Under the pieces are notes generated by a model. It saw only the letters and a program-made list of their open reading frames with translations, was not told where the DNA came from and ran no database searches. Of a stretch of 57,906 bases of DNA, positions 25,379-33,405 are shown piece after piece. Positions within the stretch are counted from its first letter, which is position 1. Every line of letters begins with the position of its first letter. The stretch is from CAISOG01 sp044375625. GTDB taxonomy: Bacteria > Pseudomonadota > Alphaproteobacteria > CAISOG01. The stretch covers positions 1 through 57,906 of the forward strand of contig JBILMH010000006.1 in assembly GCA_044375625.1 (NCBI GenBank). The letters are read 5' to 3'. The position numbers and the translations under genes were made by a program.

Positions 25379-27265
25379 ATGGATCAAGATCAAATTCAAT
25401 CACTCATAAACATGATGCATAAAGAGGCATTAGCTGATGTGCTGAAGAACGATAGAGATGATAGAATTCGCCTTAAGGCAGCTGAGGCACTTGCGCGCTA
25501 TGCGGATCGAGCTATAGCTCAACATGCATTAGCTTATGCGCTGAAGAACAACTATGGTTTTGAGGAGATACGCCTTAAGGCAGCTGAGGCACTTGCGCGC
25601 TATGCGGATCGAGCTATAGCTCAACATGCATTAGCTTATGCGCTGAAGTATGCGCTGAAGAACGATAGTTTGGATAATAGAATTCGCCTTAAGGCAGCTG
25701 AGGCACTTGCGCCCTATGCGGATCAAGCTGTAGCTCAAAATGCATTAGCTGAGGCGCTGAAGAACGATAGTTTGGAGGCGATACGCCTTAAGGCAGCTGA
25801 GGCACTTGCGCCCCATGCTGCAGAAGATCCACAGATTAATAAGGCGATGGTTGAGGCATTTAAGAGTGATCCAGTCCTTGAGGTTCGCCAAGTTGCGGCC
25901 AGGGCGGCGGATTGCAGTGGAGAAGATATTACTAAAGTCAATTTTTCTGGCCTGTCACACCTGCCCAAAGCAAACAATAGGACGACCGTTATTCCAGATG
26001 GATGGTGTAATCCCAAATCAGGATTAATGGGTATTTTAAACGCTTTTGACAAAAACAGGGCAACCCGTGGGGATGTTGAATCAACGCAAGCGCGTTTTCA
26101 CGATGTCCCCGCCAAAGAACTTGAGCGGTTTTTGAGTCAACTAAGCATCCAGCAACGCTTTGGGTTGCGGATGATGTTGAAGGGGCAATTGCCGCACTCT
26201 GATCGGATGAATGGGGACTGGGATCAGCCAGCTATCCAGTTTCTTCCTGCGGCCGAATCGCTGGCAATTCCACAGCTGTTAACAGATTCTGCGGCTGTAA
26301 AAAAGTATCTAAGTGACCATCATATTGGCTTGGCGACGGGGGATCACAGCAATCACAGGGATTATAATGGTGGCAAAGCCCTGCCCCCCACCTTTCGCGG
26401 GGCGTTGATAAGGGAATTTAACGGTAACGGGTTAAAGATGCCCAAAGATCTGCGGGGTAGCTGGTGGAACAATGCAACAGCCATCGGCGCGGATTTTCAG
26501 GGGGCGGATTTAAGCGGTGCAACCCTAATCGGTGTGGATCTTAGCGAGGCAGAGTTAAGCGGTGTCAACCTTAGCGGGGCGCGACTGATCAACTGCAAAA
26601 TTGACGGCGCGAATTTAAGCGGTGCGATAATGGACTGCACCTGGATTGAAAACTGCACGATTACCGACAGCGTGATGTATGGCGGGGTGATACAGGATGT
26701 GATTGTCACCACCTCCTATATCAACAACCTAACCCTGCATGGAACGGACGAAAATCCGATGATGATCAAGGGGCTGTATCTATCGGACAGTGTGGTGTTG
26801 GATTATGCGCTGATGGGCAATTGCCATGTTCAGGAAATTGAGGTGAAAGGCAGCGCGGTTGTTGGCCAATCCAACGACCATGTGCCCTCTGTGGAGCTGG
26901 ATTGTTGCCAGCTAAGTTATTATGCGGATCAGCCACCGCTTAGGGGACTATCGAAGCTAATTCTACCCCCCAATGGAATGGTTGTTCGCCAAATCGATTG
27001 CGATCGGCAGGTGCAGCAGATGGGCGCCATCGGATCATCATTGGTTCTGACAGTGGTTGATGGTAACGGCCAATCGCTGGGCGATGTACCCGTGCTGGAA
27101 CATTTGGCTAGGGTGCAAATTGGGTATCAGTCGCCCAAAGCAAATGGGCGGCAGCCCTTTACCAGGAATCCGCAATTGCCGATGGCGCGCCAGTATTGGC
27201 CAGATGTTGTGGCGGAAGATGATGCTGCACGTTTTCAGCAACTTTTGCAGGGTGCAGGTCGCTAA
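25379..27265 (+). CDS. HEAT-like repeat plus pentapeptide-repeat protein
   Basis: The 628-residue protein starts with five HEAT-like alpha-hairpin units (residues about 12-180). These share the core RLKAAEALARYADRAIAQHA and are built from nearly identical DNA. A central region of about 200 residues, containing IQQRFGLRMMLKGQLPHSDRM split by loops, matches no family I know. A right-handed pentapeptide helix follows (about 360-470; GADFQGADLSGATLIGVDLS then SEAELSGVNLSGARL), then a C-terminal extension. The ATG at 25379 follows TTG at 25376; the Shine-Dalgarno is weak. No signal peptide or catalytic motif is seen. Both repeat types are usually protein-binding scaffolds. Confidence 0.8.
   Translation: MDQDQIQSLINMMHKEALADVLKNDRDDRIRLKAAEALARYADRAIAQHALAYALKNNYGFEEIRLKAAEALARYADRAIAQHALAYALKYALKNDSLDNRIRLKAAEALAPYADQAVAQNALAEALKNDSLEAIRLKAAEALAPHAAEDPQINKAMVEAFKSDPVLEVRQVAARAADCSGEDITKVNFSGLSHLPKANNRTTVIPDGWCNPKSGLMGILNAFDKNRATRGDVESTQARFHDVPAKELERFLSQLSIQQRFGLRMMLKGQLPHSDRMNGDWDQPAIQFLPAAESLAIPQLLTDSAAVKKYLSDHHIGLATGDHSNHRDYNGGKALPPTFRGALIREFNGNGLKMPKDLRGSWWNNATAIGADFQGADLSGATLIGVDLSEAELSGVNLSGARLINCKIDGANLSGAIMDCTWIENCTITDSVMYGGVIQDVIVTTSYINNLTLHGTDENPMMIKGLYLSDSVVLDYALMGNCHVQEIEVKGSAVVGQSNDHVPSVELDCCQLSYYADQPPLRGLSKLILPPNGMVVRQIDCDRQVQQMGAIGSSLVLTVVDGNGQSLGDVPVLEHLARVQIGYQSPKANGRQPFTRNPQLPMARQYWPDVVAEDDAARFQQLLQGAGR
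25466..25880 (+). repeat. Tandem HEAT-coding DNA repeats
   Basis: Four copies start near 25466, 25568, 25682 and 25781 (period 99-114 bases), each with cgccttaaggcagctgaggc followed by acttgcgc. The first two copies are near identical over about 85 bases. The differing unit lengths are multiples of three, so the frame is kept. This points to recent duplication within the gene. Confidence 0.85.
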
Positions 27266-27282
27266 AATCGCCTTGGGGTATA

Positions 27283-27357
27283 TGGTGGGTGCTACAGGGA
27301 TCGAACCTGTGGCCCCTGCCGTGTGAAGGCAGTGCTCTACCGCTGAGCTAAGCACCC
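27283..27357 (-). tRNA. tRNA-Val, anticodon CAC
   Basis: The minus strand folds as a complete cloverleaf of 72 bases plus an encoded CCA. The acceptor stem is GGGTGCT/AGCACCC, the D arm GCTC-AGCGGTA-GAGC, the anticodon stem CTGCC/GGCAG with loop TTCACAC, and the T arm ACAGG-TTCGATC-CCTGT. The anticodon CAC reads GTG codons. It lies tail to tail with the HEAT/pentapeptide gene. Confidence 0.96.
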
Positions 27358-27483
27358 ATGCAAAAAGGATTGGTTGAGTCGCGTTGCGAAAAAAAGCGCG
27401 AAAGGGAATCTGGCAAGGCTGGTCAGCGCCCGCCAACAGCCGTTGCCAAAGCCTATCTAACCAGCCAAGCGCGCTAAAGCGTT

Positions 27484-27687
27484 CTAATAGCCGTCGCGGT
27501 CAAAGCGTTTGCGCATCAGCTTGCGATGACGGCGAATGCATTCGGCCGTTTCACGCTTGCGTTTTTCAGACGGCTTTTCATAAGCGCGCCGTTGGCGCAT
27601 TTCACGAAAAATACCTTCACGCTGCATTTTCTTTTTTAAAACGCGCAGCGCTTGATCAACATTGTTGTCCTGTACAGAAATAAGCAC
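27484..27687 (-). CDS. rpsU: 30S ribosomal protein S21
   Basis: S21 is a small basic protein that helps initiation-complex formation. The 67 residues contain DNNVDQALRVLKKKMQREGI then FREMRQRRAYEKPSEKRKRE, typical of alphaproteobacterial S21. It is divergent from coq9, a common alphaproteobacterial arrangement. In the 126 bases between its stop and the tRNA there is an inverted repeat GGCTGGT/ACCAGCC but no clear terminator. Confidence 0.97.
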   Translation of the reverse strand: MLISVQDNNVDQALRVLKKKMQREGIFREMRQRRAYEKPSEKRKRETAECIRRHRKLMRKRFDRDGY

Positions 27688-27775
27688 GAAGCCCTATCCT
27701 CCACCTTCATAATGGGTTAGACCAGCGTTCATACTAAAACATTTATCCTTTGTGAAGTCTTAATCGGTGTTTGCC

Positions 27776-28531
27776 ATGAAAAATTCTCATTTTTTTTCAA
27801 ATTTGCCATCCTGGCCTGCGGGTTTGCAGGATGCCGCCCTGGCCAGGGTATCCACAAATGGCTGGAATATCAGCAGCTTGAAGGCGGCCGCCGATGATGT
27901 CGGGCTGGATTACTTGGTGGCACAGGCCTATTGGCCGCTGGGGGTTGTCAGCCTGCTGCAACGGGTGGAGCAGGCGTGGCAGGATCAGTTTGCCGAGCTG
28001 GCCAGCGCATTGGATCTGACCGGTATGGGCACCACCGCCCGCGTGCGCACCCTGGTGCTGGCGCGGCTGGAAATGTTGGCGCCGCAGTATCGGCTGTTGC
28101 AACAATTGGTGCAGGCGGCCGCCCGTCAACCACGTCTGGCCTGGCAAATGCAACGGGGGGTCTGGCAGGCCAGCAGCCAGCTGTGGTACCTGGCGGGGGA
28201 TCGTGCCACCGACCACAATTGGTACAGCAAGCGTGCCCTGTTGGCGGCGGTCTATAGCAGCACGATGATGTATTGGTTGCGGCAGGATGGGCAGCAGGGG
28301 CAGGAAGGCGATGCAGTAGGACAGGGGGAGGGGCAGGCGGGCAATCAGGGCGGCGCGGGCGTTACCGCTGCGGTGGAGGCCTATTTGGATCGACGCCTTG
28401 CCGAGGTGCGAAATATCCCCAAAATGCAAGAAAAGATTTTAACCCCTTTTACTAAGGCGTTAACCATGCTAGGGGAGAAATTCACCCATTTAACGGAATC
28501 GCAATCGCGCGACCAAAGTGACAAACCCTAA
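27776..28531 (+). CDS. COQ9-family ubiquinone biosynthesis protein
   Basis: COQ9 proteins bind lipid intermediates and assist the COQ7 hydroxylation step of ubiquinone synthesis. The signature DHNWYSKRALLAAVYSSTMMYWL and the ending EAYLDRRLAEVRNIPKMQ match the family. I chose ATG 27776 over GTG 27767. The 251-residue protein has an unusual glutamine- and glycine-rich insertion (about 25 residues after MYWLRQDGQQ) just before the last family motif. Divergence from rpsU supports the call. Confidence 0.88.
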   Translation: MKNSHFFSNLPSWPAGLQDAALARVSTNGWNISSLKAAADDVGLDYLVAQAYWPLGVVSLLQRVEQAWQDQFAELASALDLTGMGTTARVRTLVLARLEMLAPQYRLLQQLVQAAARQPRLAWQMQRGVWQASSQLWYLAGDRATDHNWYSKRALLAAVYSSTMMYWLRQDGQQGQEGDAVGQGEGQAGNQGGAGVTAAVEAYLDRRLAEVRNIPKMQEKILTPFTKALTMLGEKFTHLTESQSRDQSDKP

Positions 28532-28589
28532 CCCGTTTTAATGCAATTTTGCTTTTACCTTTGTTTCTTCTGGGGCTTTAATCGATATT

Positions 28590-29105
28590 ATGCTGAACAA
28601 GTCGTCATCTGCCGGCACACCTGTTGCCATTGTTATGGGCAGCCAGTCTGACTGGGCAACCATGACAATGGCCGCCAAAGTCCTGGAACAGCTTAACATC
28701 GGTTTTGACGCCAAAATTTTGTCCGCTCACCGCACCCCCGATCGCATGTATGCTTTTGCCAAGTCCGCTAAGGCCAATGGGTATCAGGTGATTATTGCCG
28801 GCGCGGGTGGGGCGGCGCATCTGCCCGGCATGATTGCCTCGCTTACGGAACTGCCCGTGCTGGGGGTTCCGGTGGCCTCGCACCACTTAAACGGCCTAGA
28901 CAGCCTGTTATCCATCGTGCAAATGCCCGCGGGGATTCCCGTAGGAACCTTGGCGATTGGTGAGGCGGGGGCGGCCAATGCCGCTTTGCTTGCGGCAAGT
29001 TTTCTGGCATTACAGGATGAGGCGTTGGCGCAACGGCTGGCCGATCGCCGTGCCCAGCTGACCGCATCGATTCCCGAAAGTCCCCAACCCCTAACGCAAC
29101 CCTAG
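28590..29105 (+). CDS. purE: N5-carboxyaminoimidazole ribonucleotide mutase
   Basis: PurE moves the carboxylate on N5-CAIR to give CAIR in purine synthesis. The 171 residues contain MGSQSDWATM, SAHRTPDRM and AGAGGAAHLPGMIA, the substrate-binding loops of class I PurE. It lies 19 bases before purK, which makes its substrate. Confidence 0.97.
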   Translation: MLNKSSSAGTPVAIVMGSQSDWATMTMAAKVLEQLNIGFDAKILSAHRTPDRMYAFAKSAKANGYQVIIAGAGGAAHLPGMIASLTELPVLGVPVASHHLNGLDSLLSIVQMPAGIPVGTLAIGEAGAANAALLAASFLALQDEALAQRLADRRAQLTASIPESPQPLTQP

Positions 29106-29124
29106 ACTTTGGAAATCTCAAGCC

Positions 29125-30363
29125 ATGAGTTATCAAGCAACCAACCAAAAACTGATTTTGCCGGGGGCAACAATCGGGATTATTGGCGGCGGCCAGTTGG
29201 GCAGGCTGACCGCTTTGGCGGCGGCGGCTATGGGCTACAAAACCCATATTTACACCCCCGATGCCGATTCCCCCGCCAGCCAGGTGGCCACCATGACCAC
29301 GGTTGGTGGCTTTGAAAATTTTGCCGCGCTGGAGGCTTTTGCCGACCAAGTCGATGTGGCCACTTTTGAATTTGAAAATATCCCCGCCGACTGTGTGGAA
29401 CAAATTGCCTCACGCACACCCGTGCGCCCCTGGCCATCGATTTTGCAAATTGCCCAAAACCGACTGCGGGAAAAGGATTTTCTGCGCAGTTTGGCCATTC
29501 CAACGGTGCCCTATGCCTTTGTGTGCAGCCCCAGTGAGCTTAAGGCGGCGCTGAAAGACATTGGCCTGCCCGCGATTCTGAAAACCAACCGCATGGGCTA
29601 TGATGGTAAGGGGCAGGTGCGCCTGGATCCGCACACCAATCTTGAGGATGCCTGGGCGCGGTTGCAAACCAATGAGGGGATTCTGGAAGGTTTTGTTGAG
29701 CTGGCGACCGAGATTTCGGTGATTGTTGCCCGCAACATTGATGGCGAAACCCTGTGCTATCCGATTGCCGAAAACAAACACCAGAATCAGATTTTGGTGG
29801 AAACCATTGCGCCCGCCCGCATCCTGCCCAAATTGGCTGAGGAGGCGTTTCATATCGCCGAACAGATTGCCAGCGCCACCGACCTGGTTGGTATTTTGGC
29901 GGTTGAGATGTTTGTGACCCTGGACGGTCGCCTGTTGGTGAACGAACTGGCGCCGCGCCCGCACAACTCTGGCCACTGGACGCTGGATGCCTGCACCACC
30001 AGCCAGTTTGAACAGCTGGTACGGGCAATTTGCGGCCTACCCCTGGGGGAGGTGCGGGTGCATTCCCGCGCCATCATGCGCAACCTGATCGGCGTGGGTG
30101 AGGAGCGGTGGCAACATCTGTTCTTTGAAAAAGACGCTAAGGTTTATCTGTATGGCAAGAGTGAGGTGTTGCCCGACCGCAAAATGGGGCATGTGACCTG
30201 GCTTTCGCCGCTGGAGGAGGAGTTGGTGATTACCAGCGTTGATCATCACAACCCCCCGCCAATCATCAATCCCGCCAGCGTCAATCCGGCAAGCAACCTG
30301 ATGGTTGGTCCCCTGTTGACACCTGGCACATCCAACGTCACCCCCTTTATTAAGCGGGTTTAG
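29125..30363 (+). CDS. purK: N5-carboxyaminoimidazole ribonucleotide synthase
   Basis: PurK is an ATP-grasp enzyme that makes N5-CAIR from AIR and bicarbonate. The 412-residue protein has the N-terminal GIIGGGQLGRL, the ATP-grasp core (AILKTNRMGYDGKGQ) and the metal-binding segment VNELAPRPHNSGHWT. The C-terminal tail is slightly extended. It follows purE in the same operon. Confidence 0.97.
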   Translation: MSYQATNQKLILPGATIGIIGGGQLGRLTALAAAAMGYKTHIYTPDADSPASQVATMTTVGGFENFAALEAFADQVDVATFEFENIPADCVEQIASRTPVRPWPSILQIAQNRLREKDFLRSLAIPTVPYAFVCSPSELKAALKDIGLPAILKTNRMGYDGKGQVRLDPHTNLEDAWARLQTNEGILEGFVELATEISVIVARNIDGETLCYPIAENKHQNQILVETIAPARILPKLAEEAFHIAEQIASATDLVGILAVEMFVTLDGRLLVNELAPRPHNSGHWTLDACTTSQFEQLVRAICGLPLGEVRVHSRAIMRNLIGVGEERWQHLFFEKDAKVYLYGKSEVLPDRKMGHVTWLSPLEEELVITSVDHHNPPPIINPASVNPASNLMVGPLLTPGTSNVTPFIKRV

Positions 30364-30462
30364 CGCGTCCCTTGCATCCAGGGAGCAAGGCATAGCGGCT
30401 TAGTGCCGCCAAAATATGAATATTCTAAAAAAAATCTAACAAACATAATAAAATTTTTGCAT

Positions 30463-30491
30463 TTGACATTTTTATGGATTTATATTATAAA
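30463..30491 (+). promoter_or_regulatory. Near-consensus sigma-70 promoter
   Basis: TTGACA (30463-30468) and TATAAA (30486-30491) are separated by exactly 17 bases in AT-rich DNA. The first small membrane-protein gene begins 50 bases later. This is the best consensus match in the window. Confidence 0.75.
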
Positions 30492-30541
30492 AATTATCTG
30501 GCGACGCTTGCAGCAAAATTTTTGCAAAGGGGGGAATCGGA

Positions 30542-30748
30542 ATGTCACAGTCAGTTTCTGCAACACAGGTGCCAGCAAGCCTTTCATTCTTATGGAATAC
30601 AAATCAAGGTCGTGTAGCTGCTTTAGCAGCTACATTTAGCGTAGGATTTTTTGCAACTGGAAATGATTCCTTGGGATTGTTGCTTGCATCACCAACAGTT
30701 GTGTTATTAGGAGCTCTTGCTTTAAAAAATTGTGCTAATAGTCGATAA
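30542..30748 (+). CDS. Small membrane protein, unknown function
   Basis: The 68-residue product has two hydrophobic stretches (about residues 25-40 and 45-62) after a polar, serine-rich start (SQSVSATQVPASL). A GGGGGGAA sequence lies 6-13 bases before the ATG, and a strong promoter is just upstream. I do not recognise the family. Its neighbour at 30829 is similar in size and character and is probably on the same transcript. Confidence 0.65.
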   Translation: MSQSVSATQVPASLSFLWNTNQGRVAALAATFSVGFFATGNDSLGLLLASPTVVLLGALALKNCANSR

Positions 30749-30828
30749 TGCGCTTGCTTACAAAGACAATTTTGTTTACTAAGAATCATGGCTAGCATGA
30801 AAATTCTGCAAATAAAAAGGAGATTTTG

Positions 30829-31011
30829 ATGGCGTCATCTGGAATGGGAAATCAGGTAAGGTCAAGTTTTGGTAGTGGCGCTGAGGGGTTTCACCTTCTT
30901 GGCTACGCTGCAGGATATGTAGCATTTGTGGCGCTTGTGGTTCCACCATCTCTTGTTTATAGGGCTGCTGAGGCCGCCAGCCGTGTCATGAGTTCTTATA
31001 GGGCGCGTTAA
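30829..31011 (+). CDS. Small membrane protein, unknown function
   Basis: The 60-residue product has one hydrophobic helix (about residues 22-45, LLGYAAGYVAFVALVVPPSLVY) between a glycine- and serine-rich start and a basic end. AAGGAG precedes the ATG at good spacing; a TTG one codon earlier is less likely. It lies 80 bases after the preceding small gene. No homologue comes to mind. Confidence 0.65.
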   Translation: MASSGMGNQVRSSFGSGAEGFHLLGYAAGYVAFVALVVPPSLVYRAAEAASRVMSSYRAR

Positions 31012-31052
31012 CCCCAAATCAAATCATCGCTTGGAGGCTACGCATCCCCCCT

Positions 31053-31883
31053 TCATCGACAAATGGGGGTGGTGCCGGCGCCGAAAAAGCTGACGGCGTT
31101 GGCCTGGGTTTGCCATACCACCAGGTCGTCAAAGGGATCGTCGGGATTTTGGCTTAGGGGGCGTGCCATAAAGGTGTCGTCATCGTTGCTGTTTTCGGCC
31201 TCTGAGGCGGTGGGGGCGGGCACGCGCGCCTGATCCAATCTGATGGCACCCGCGCCATTTTCCCCGCCATTTTCGCCGTGACTTAGCAGCACAAAGGCCA
31301 CAACCTGCCCCCCTGACAGGCTGATGCCATCCTGATCCACAACGGTTAGGGCGCTGCTGGGTCTGACGCCACAAAAATCGGTAATCGGGTTGGTGGTCAG
31401 GTTGCCATCGGCCAGCCGTGGTGTAACCCGATAGGTCAACCAATGCCCCCACCCATCCTGCGCGCTGGCTTGTCCCGCCAAGCCCAGGGTGCGAAAGGGC
31501 AACAGGCCATCCCCCATGCCGCCGCAATTGGTGGGAATCGCTGCGCCCAGGGCGCCACTGCCCACCTCCGCCCCCAACGGCTCACCACCACCACTGCTGC
31601 CCGCTCTGGCCGGGCATGGCAATCGCCCCGTCCGACGCAAATAGGTGGCCAGAGCGTTTTGCGCCTGTTGCAGGCGGGTTTCGGTGGTGCGGCGGCGGCC
31701 ATCCTGCAACGCCTGTTGCAACAGGGGTAGGGCACTGGTTAGGGCAAAGGTCATGATAGTCAGGGCTAAGGCGACCTCTAGCAGACTAAAACCGCCTTGC
31801 GATGCCCGCCTGCGGCCAAAGGATCGCTGCTGATGGTGCGATTTTGGGGCGGGGTGGTTAGAGAGGGAAGGGCGAAACATCAT
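31053..31883 (-). CDS. Type IV pilin-like pseudopilin
   Basis: The protein has a prepilin cleavage site QGGFSLLEV with the conserved glutamate at position 5 after cleavage, then a hydrophobic helix (ALALTIMTFALTSALPLL). The leader is long (about 29 residues, basic). The mature part has four cysteines and the segment LLPFRTLGLAGQASAQDGWGH, like minor pseudopilins of type II secretion or type IV pili. I chose the ATG pair at 31883/31880 over an upstream start. No other pilus assembly gene is adjacent, though a PilT-type ATPase lies 1.5 kb away. Confidence 0.8.
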   Translation of the reverse strand: MMFRPSLSNHPAPKSHHQQRSFGRRRASQGGFSLLEVALALTIMTFALTSALPLLQQALQDGRRRTTETRLQQAQNALATYLRRTGRLPCPARAGSSGGGEPLGAEVGSGALGAAIPTNCGGMGDGLLPFRTLGLAGQASAQDGWGHWLTYRVTPRLADGNLTTNPITDFCGVRPSSALTVVDQDGISLSGGQVVAFVLLSHGENGGENGAGAIRLDQARVPAPTASEAENSNDDDTFMARPLSQNPDDPFDDLVVWQTQANAVSFFGAGTTPICR

Positions 31884-32046
31884 AATGCAGAATGGGTTGA
31901 TGGCGGATGGTTTGCGGGGGCATGGCCGCGATGATGCTACACCTATTGCCGCCAATCGTCCAACTTTTACACCCCCTTGCCGATTGGGCAGGCTGTCCTA
32001 TGATAGCCGTGACAAAACCCAAAAATAAACTGCTGGAGGAAATGCC

Positions 32047-33405
32047 GTGATCAGTCGCTATAGCCGTGCCGCGATGGCCAATTTGTGGACGGATGAGGCC
32101 AAGTTGCAACAATGGTGGCGGGTCGAGCTGGCCGTGTTGGAAGTGTTGGCTGAGCGTGGGGAAATCCCGCCCGCCGATTTGGCGGTGATTCAGGCCAACG
32201 CCACCATCAACCCCGCCCGCATGGCGGAAATTGAGGCGCAGGTGCATCATGACGTTATCGCCTTTGTCACCATGGTAGCGGAATCGGTGCCCGGCGATGC
32301 GGGGCGGTGGATTCATTATGGCCTGACCTCCAGCGATGTAGTCGATACCGCCTTTAGCCTGCAACTGTGCGCCGCCAGTGATGTGTTGGAAAAGGGCTTG
32401 CAACGGTTGGCCTCTGCGCTGCGCCATCAGGCTATCAGCCACCGCCTGACCCCCTGTGTCGGCCGTACCCACGGTATGCACGCCGAGCCGATTACCTTTG
32501 GCCTAAAGCTGGCGGGTTTTTATGCGGAGGTGCAGCGCAATTTGGCGCGCCTAAGCCATGCCCGCCAAGAAATTGCCATTTGTAAGTTGTCGGGCGCGGT
32601 GGGTGCCTATACCCAGCTGTCCCCCGCGGTGGAGGCGGCGGTTGCCGAGCGGTTGCAGCTGGAGCCAGAAACGCTGGCGACGCAGGTGGTGCCGCGCGAT
32701 CGCCACGCGATGTGGTTCAGCACGCTGGCGGTGATTGCGGGCGGGTTGGAACGGCTGGCGACAGAGCTGCGCCATCTGCAACGGACAGAGGTGGCGGAGG
32801 CGTCGGAGTATTTCGACACCGCGCAAAAGGGTTCCAGTGCGATGCCGCACAAACGCAATCCGATTTTGAGTGAGAATGTGGTGGGGCTGTGCCGCTATGT
32901 GCGCAGCAACACCCTGGCCGCGTTGGAAAATATCGCCCTGTGGCATGAGCGGGACATCAGCCATTCAGCGGTGGAGCGGATTATCGCCCCCGATGCCAGC
33001 ATCGCCCTGGATTTCGCCCTGCATCGGATGGCGGGGGTGGTGGAGCGGTTGCAGATTGATTCCGAACGGATGGCGCACAACCTGTGGCAAACCGATGGCC
33101 TGGTGTTCTCCCAAAGCCTGCTGCTGCGCCTGGTGGAATCGGGTATGGATCGCGATACCGCCTATCGCGCGGTGCAGACGGCCGCCCGTCGGGTGGTGGC
33201 TGGCCAGGCCAAGGCCGCAAAAGATGGGATGGCGGGTAAGGTTGGGAAAAGCGGCGACCTGCTGGCCTGTCTGCGGATCCAGCTGGCCGATTCGGGCGAG
33301 TCGAAACATGCTGCCGCCCTACCCGAAAAGTTAGAGCTGGATTACTACTACCGCGAGATTGATGCGGTGTTTGCCCGCGTTTTTGGGGACTATGCGTCGG
33401 CATGA
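32047..33405 (+). CDS. purB: Adenylosuccinate lyase
   Basis: PurB carries out two fumarate-releasing steps in purine synthesis. The 452-residue protein has SRYSRAAMANLWTDEAK at the start, HYGLTSSDVVDTA, the histidine region VGRTHGMHAEPITFG and the family signature KGSSAMPHKRNPILSE. The start is GTG with GGAGGA upstream. The last four bases overlap the pilT-like gene (ATGA). Confidence 0.98.
   Translation: MISRYSRAAMANLWTDEAKLQQWWRVELAVLEVLAERGEIPPADLAVIQANATINPARMAEIEAQVHHDVIAFVTMVAESVPGDAGRWIHYGLTSSDVVDTAFSLQLCAASDVLEKGLQRLASALRHQAISHRLTPCVGRTHGMHAEPITFGLKLAGFYAEVQRNLARLSHARQEIAICKLSGAVGAYTQLSPAVEAAVAERLQLEPETLATQVVPRDRHAMWFSTLAVIAGGLERLATELRHLQRTEVAEASEYFDTAQKGSSAMPHKRNPILSENVVGLCRYVRSNTLAALENIALWHERDISHSAVERIIAPDASIALDFALHRMAGVVERLQIDSERMAHNLWQTDGLVFSQSLLLRLVESGMDRDTAYRAVQTAARRVVAGQAKAAKDGMAGKVGKSGDLLACLRIQLADSGESKHAAALPEKLELDYYYREIDAVFARVFGDYASA

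Noticed and set aside
25466..25880. CRISPR-like repeats
   Set aside because: The repeats are contiguous, about 100 bases long and keep one reading frame, so they are coding HEAT units. No CRISPR array was seen anywhere in the window.
30403..30639. Plus-strand frame of 78 codons over the promoter at 30463
   Set aside because: It spans the promoter and the start of the better-supported gene at 30542 in a different frame, and its translation is that of AT-rich non-coding DNA.
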